Source of the DNA: Eukaryota sp. TZLM1-RC
Taxonomy: Eukaryota > Metamonada: BaSk clade
NCBI GenBank assembly: GCA_040285825.1
Contig: JAUPSS010000004.1
Location: 2,212,550 to 2,276,549, forward strand
Direction: 5' to 3'
Length of the DNA stretch: 64,000 nucleotides
Shown: positions 62,520-64,000 of the stretch, in pieces
How positions within the stretch are numbered: the stretch's first letter is position 1
Layout of the letters: every line of letters begins with the position of its first letter
Position numbers and translations under genes: made by a program
The notes under the pieces: model-generated
Told to the model about the DNA's origin: nothing
The model's input: only the letters and a program-made list of their open reading frames with translations
Databases searched by the model: none

Positions 62520-64000
62520 GTTTGCAATTAGAAGCAGCAGCAACTGAGACCAGCTGTTATGTGATCAACACCACTAAGTTGAGATACATCTCCAATTTAG
62601 ATTTTAAGACTGCTTTTAATTCTGTATCTCGTTCCTCCATTTTTCCTTTGCTGCGAAAGCATTTTCCTGAAGTTGAACCTTTCTATTCATTTTATGAAAA
62701 ATCATCAACAATGTTCTATGAAAACTTTGACCTACTTTCTTCTTCAGGTGTTAAACAAGGCGATCTACTGGGTCCTTTTTTCTTTTGTCTGGCAATTCAT
62801 CCATTAATGTGCGAATTAAAAAAATTCCCAGAAATAGATATTGTAGCATATATAAATGACATTTCAGTAATTGCTCCTATTACAATTCTGAAACAAATAG
62901 CAACTTTTATTCAACAGAGTTATGAAGATATTGGTCTCTCATTGAATATTTCCAAATGTTTGATTATTGGCCATCAACCAATTGATTTTTTCATTCATGA
63001 TGTCAATGTCCCCTTTATCAATTATGATCAGTCTGGTTTTCGTTCTTTGGGTTGTTATCTCGGAAATATTGAAGAAGTCAGAAGACAACTTTCGACTATG
63101 TTGACTCAATTTGGAAATGAATTAGAATCAATAGAAAATTTAAATATTGAGAAACATTTGAAATTCTTTTTCCTAAAAATTTGTTATTCTGGAAAATTTA
63201 CTCAAATTTTGAGACCAACATCACCATCAACTTCTTTGGAGTTTTGTCGAATTTTTAATGAACAAAGAGCCAAATTTTTAGCAAAATTCTCAGAAATTGA
63301 TGCATCTCAGTTACGAAGCCACATTTTTTGTGGTACCAATTTTGGTGGTGTTGATTTTCTTAAATCAAGCTACCTTTGTAAAGCTGCCCTTATTGAAGGT
63401 GGTAAAAATTTTATTTATGAATTTGTGAGTCGTTTTCCTGAAAAAATTGATCTCATTGAAAATTGTGTCAGCTCTTATCTTATTTCTTTGCAACAGGAAA
63501 TTGAAACTCTTTCACCCAATATTTGAGCTAAATGTTTCCCCTATGATATTGTGGAACTTCCTTCAAGAAGCTTGCTCTCCTTACCACTGAGTTTTGCAAA
63601 ATTGCAGAAAAAAATCTTGAAAGTTTTAGAAAACTTGGATTATATTGTACGTCTTAGCTTGGCTAAGGAAAAAAATCCCGTTTTTGCAAACTTTTTGATT
63701 GATCTTGAAGACAGTTGTTCAAGTTGCCTAATCTCCCAAATTCCCAACATTTATGCCTTCTACTTAATGATCACCAATGGACCACTGCAATGAGAATGAG
63801 ATGTTTTCTATGGCCATGTTCATTACCAAATGATTAAATTTGTCGCTGCAAGAGTGTTGTTACGCTTTCCCATATTTTAAACTGTAAGTATTTTATAACT
63901 CATCGCTCAATTGTTCATGACTCAGTTCGTGATCAATTATATGCCATGTGCAAAAGTTTCAATATAGAGGCATTTATTGAGCCACTAGTACGTAAGCTGT
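62520..64000 (+). pseudogene. R-C retrotransposon with RT, running off the right edge
   Basis: The frame 62522-63526 covers RT motif A (NLDFKTAFNSVSRSSIFPLL), SSSGVKQGDLLGPFFFCLAI and the catalytic box as AYINDISVIA (YIND instead of YxDD), then SLNISKCLII, the thumb and YLCKAALIEGGKNFIYEF. After a TGA (63524-63526) the frame continues into 63551-63793 (PSRSLLSLPLSFAKLQKK; VRLSLAKEKNPVFANFLIDL), then the Cys-rich knuckle region (near 63840-63890) and DQLYAMCKSFN...EPLVRKL at the edge. It is the longest R-C copy in the window, but with a lesion in the RT active site and stops. A TTG or internal start; the real 5' part is missing. Confidence 0.85.

Overview
The window is nuclear DNA of an AT-rich, gene-dense unicellular eukaryote. 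It codes for a RAB24-type GTPase, a Ubc4/5-type ubiquitin-conjugating enzyme, replication protein A large subunit, a penta-EF-hand protein, a polycystin-2 channel, an RWDD1-type protein and an NLI/SCP-type phosphatase. An [FeFe]-hydrogenase points to an anaerobic or microaerophilic lifestyle; polycystin-2 and an LRRC45-like protein fit a flagellate. Where introns can be reconstructed from homology they are mostly 27-30 nt with GTATG/GTTTG starts and AG ends. TAA, TAG and TGA all end host genes, so the code looks standard. I cannot name the species; a metamonad-like anaerobic flagellate is my best guess.

Layout. 0-1.3 kb: a partial gene and RAB24. 1.4-11.1 kb: a repeat belt with restriction-like-endonuclease (RLE) non-LTR retrotransposon fragments, a decayed PolB-exonuclease repeat split by a small element with 92-bp identical terminal direct repeats, and a third type of Fanzor (eukaryotic TnpB relative) remnant. 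11.1-14.4 kb: UBE2D-like, LRR/coiled-coil and a small acidic gene. 14.6-21.4 kb: a second repeat belt with a nearly full-length RLE retrotransposon and two more PolB-like copies. 21.8-22.7 kb: HAD phosphatase. 22.8-25.4 kb: retrotransposon debris. 25.8-28.8 kb: a 1016-residue coiled-coil gene. 28.8-49.0 kb: a very large inverted repeat (arms of about 6.7 kb) around a 6.7-kb loop that holds the penta-EF-hand and polycystin-2 genes. 49.0-50.8 kb: fragments of the same mobile genes and broken host genes. 50.9-61.4 kb: a clean host block (pseudokinase-C2, retro fragment, 195-aa protein, phosphatase, RWDD1, RPA1, hydrogenase). 62.5-64.0 kb: another retrotransposon running off the right edge.

The main discovery is the density and arrangement of Fanzor/TnpB-like genes. 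Each arm carries two different families, A at its outer end and B at its inner end, with RuvC-I, RuvC-II, zinc-finger and RuvC-III motifs. A third family (C) lies at 9.5-10.1 kb, and diverged fragments of A and B sit just outside the right arm. All copies are broken. The two arms share the same stops in Fanzor A, so decay preceded the duplication. The arms are nearly identical over the outer 5.6 kb and then turn abruptly to roughly 10% divergence within Fanzor B, which suggests recombination or gene conversion initiated there. The arms also carry a truncated copy of the nuclear cap-binding protein CBP20.

Retrotransposon families are named here by their C-terminal tails: R-A (tail ending like FLDVDL), R-B (tail FVEEILV) and R-C (tail like GYEDLEF). 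All functional names come from motif recognition by eye; no database search was possible.
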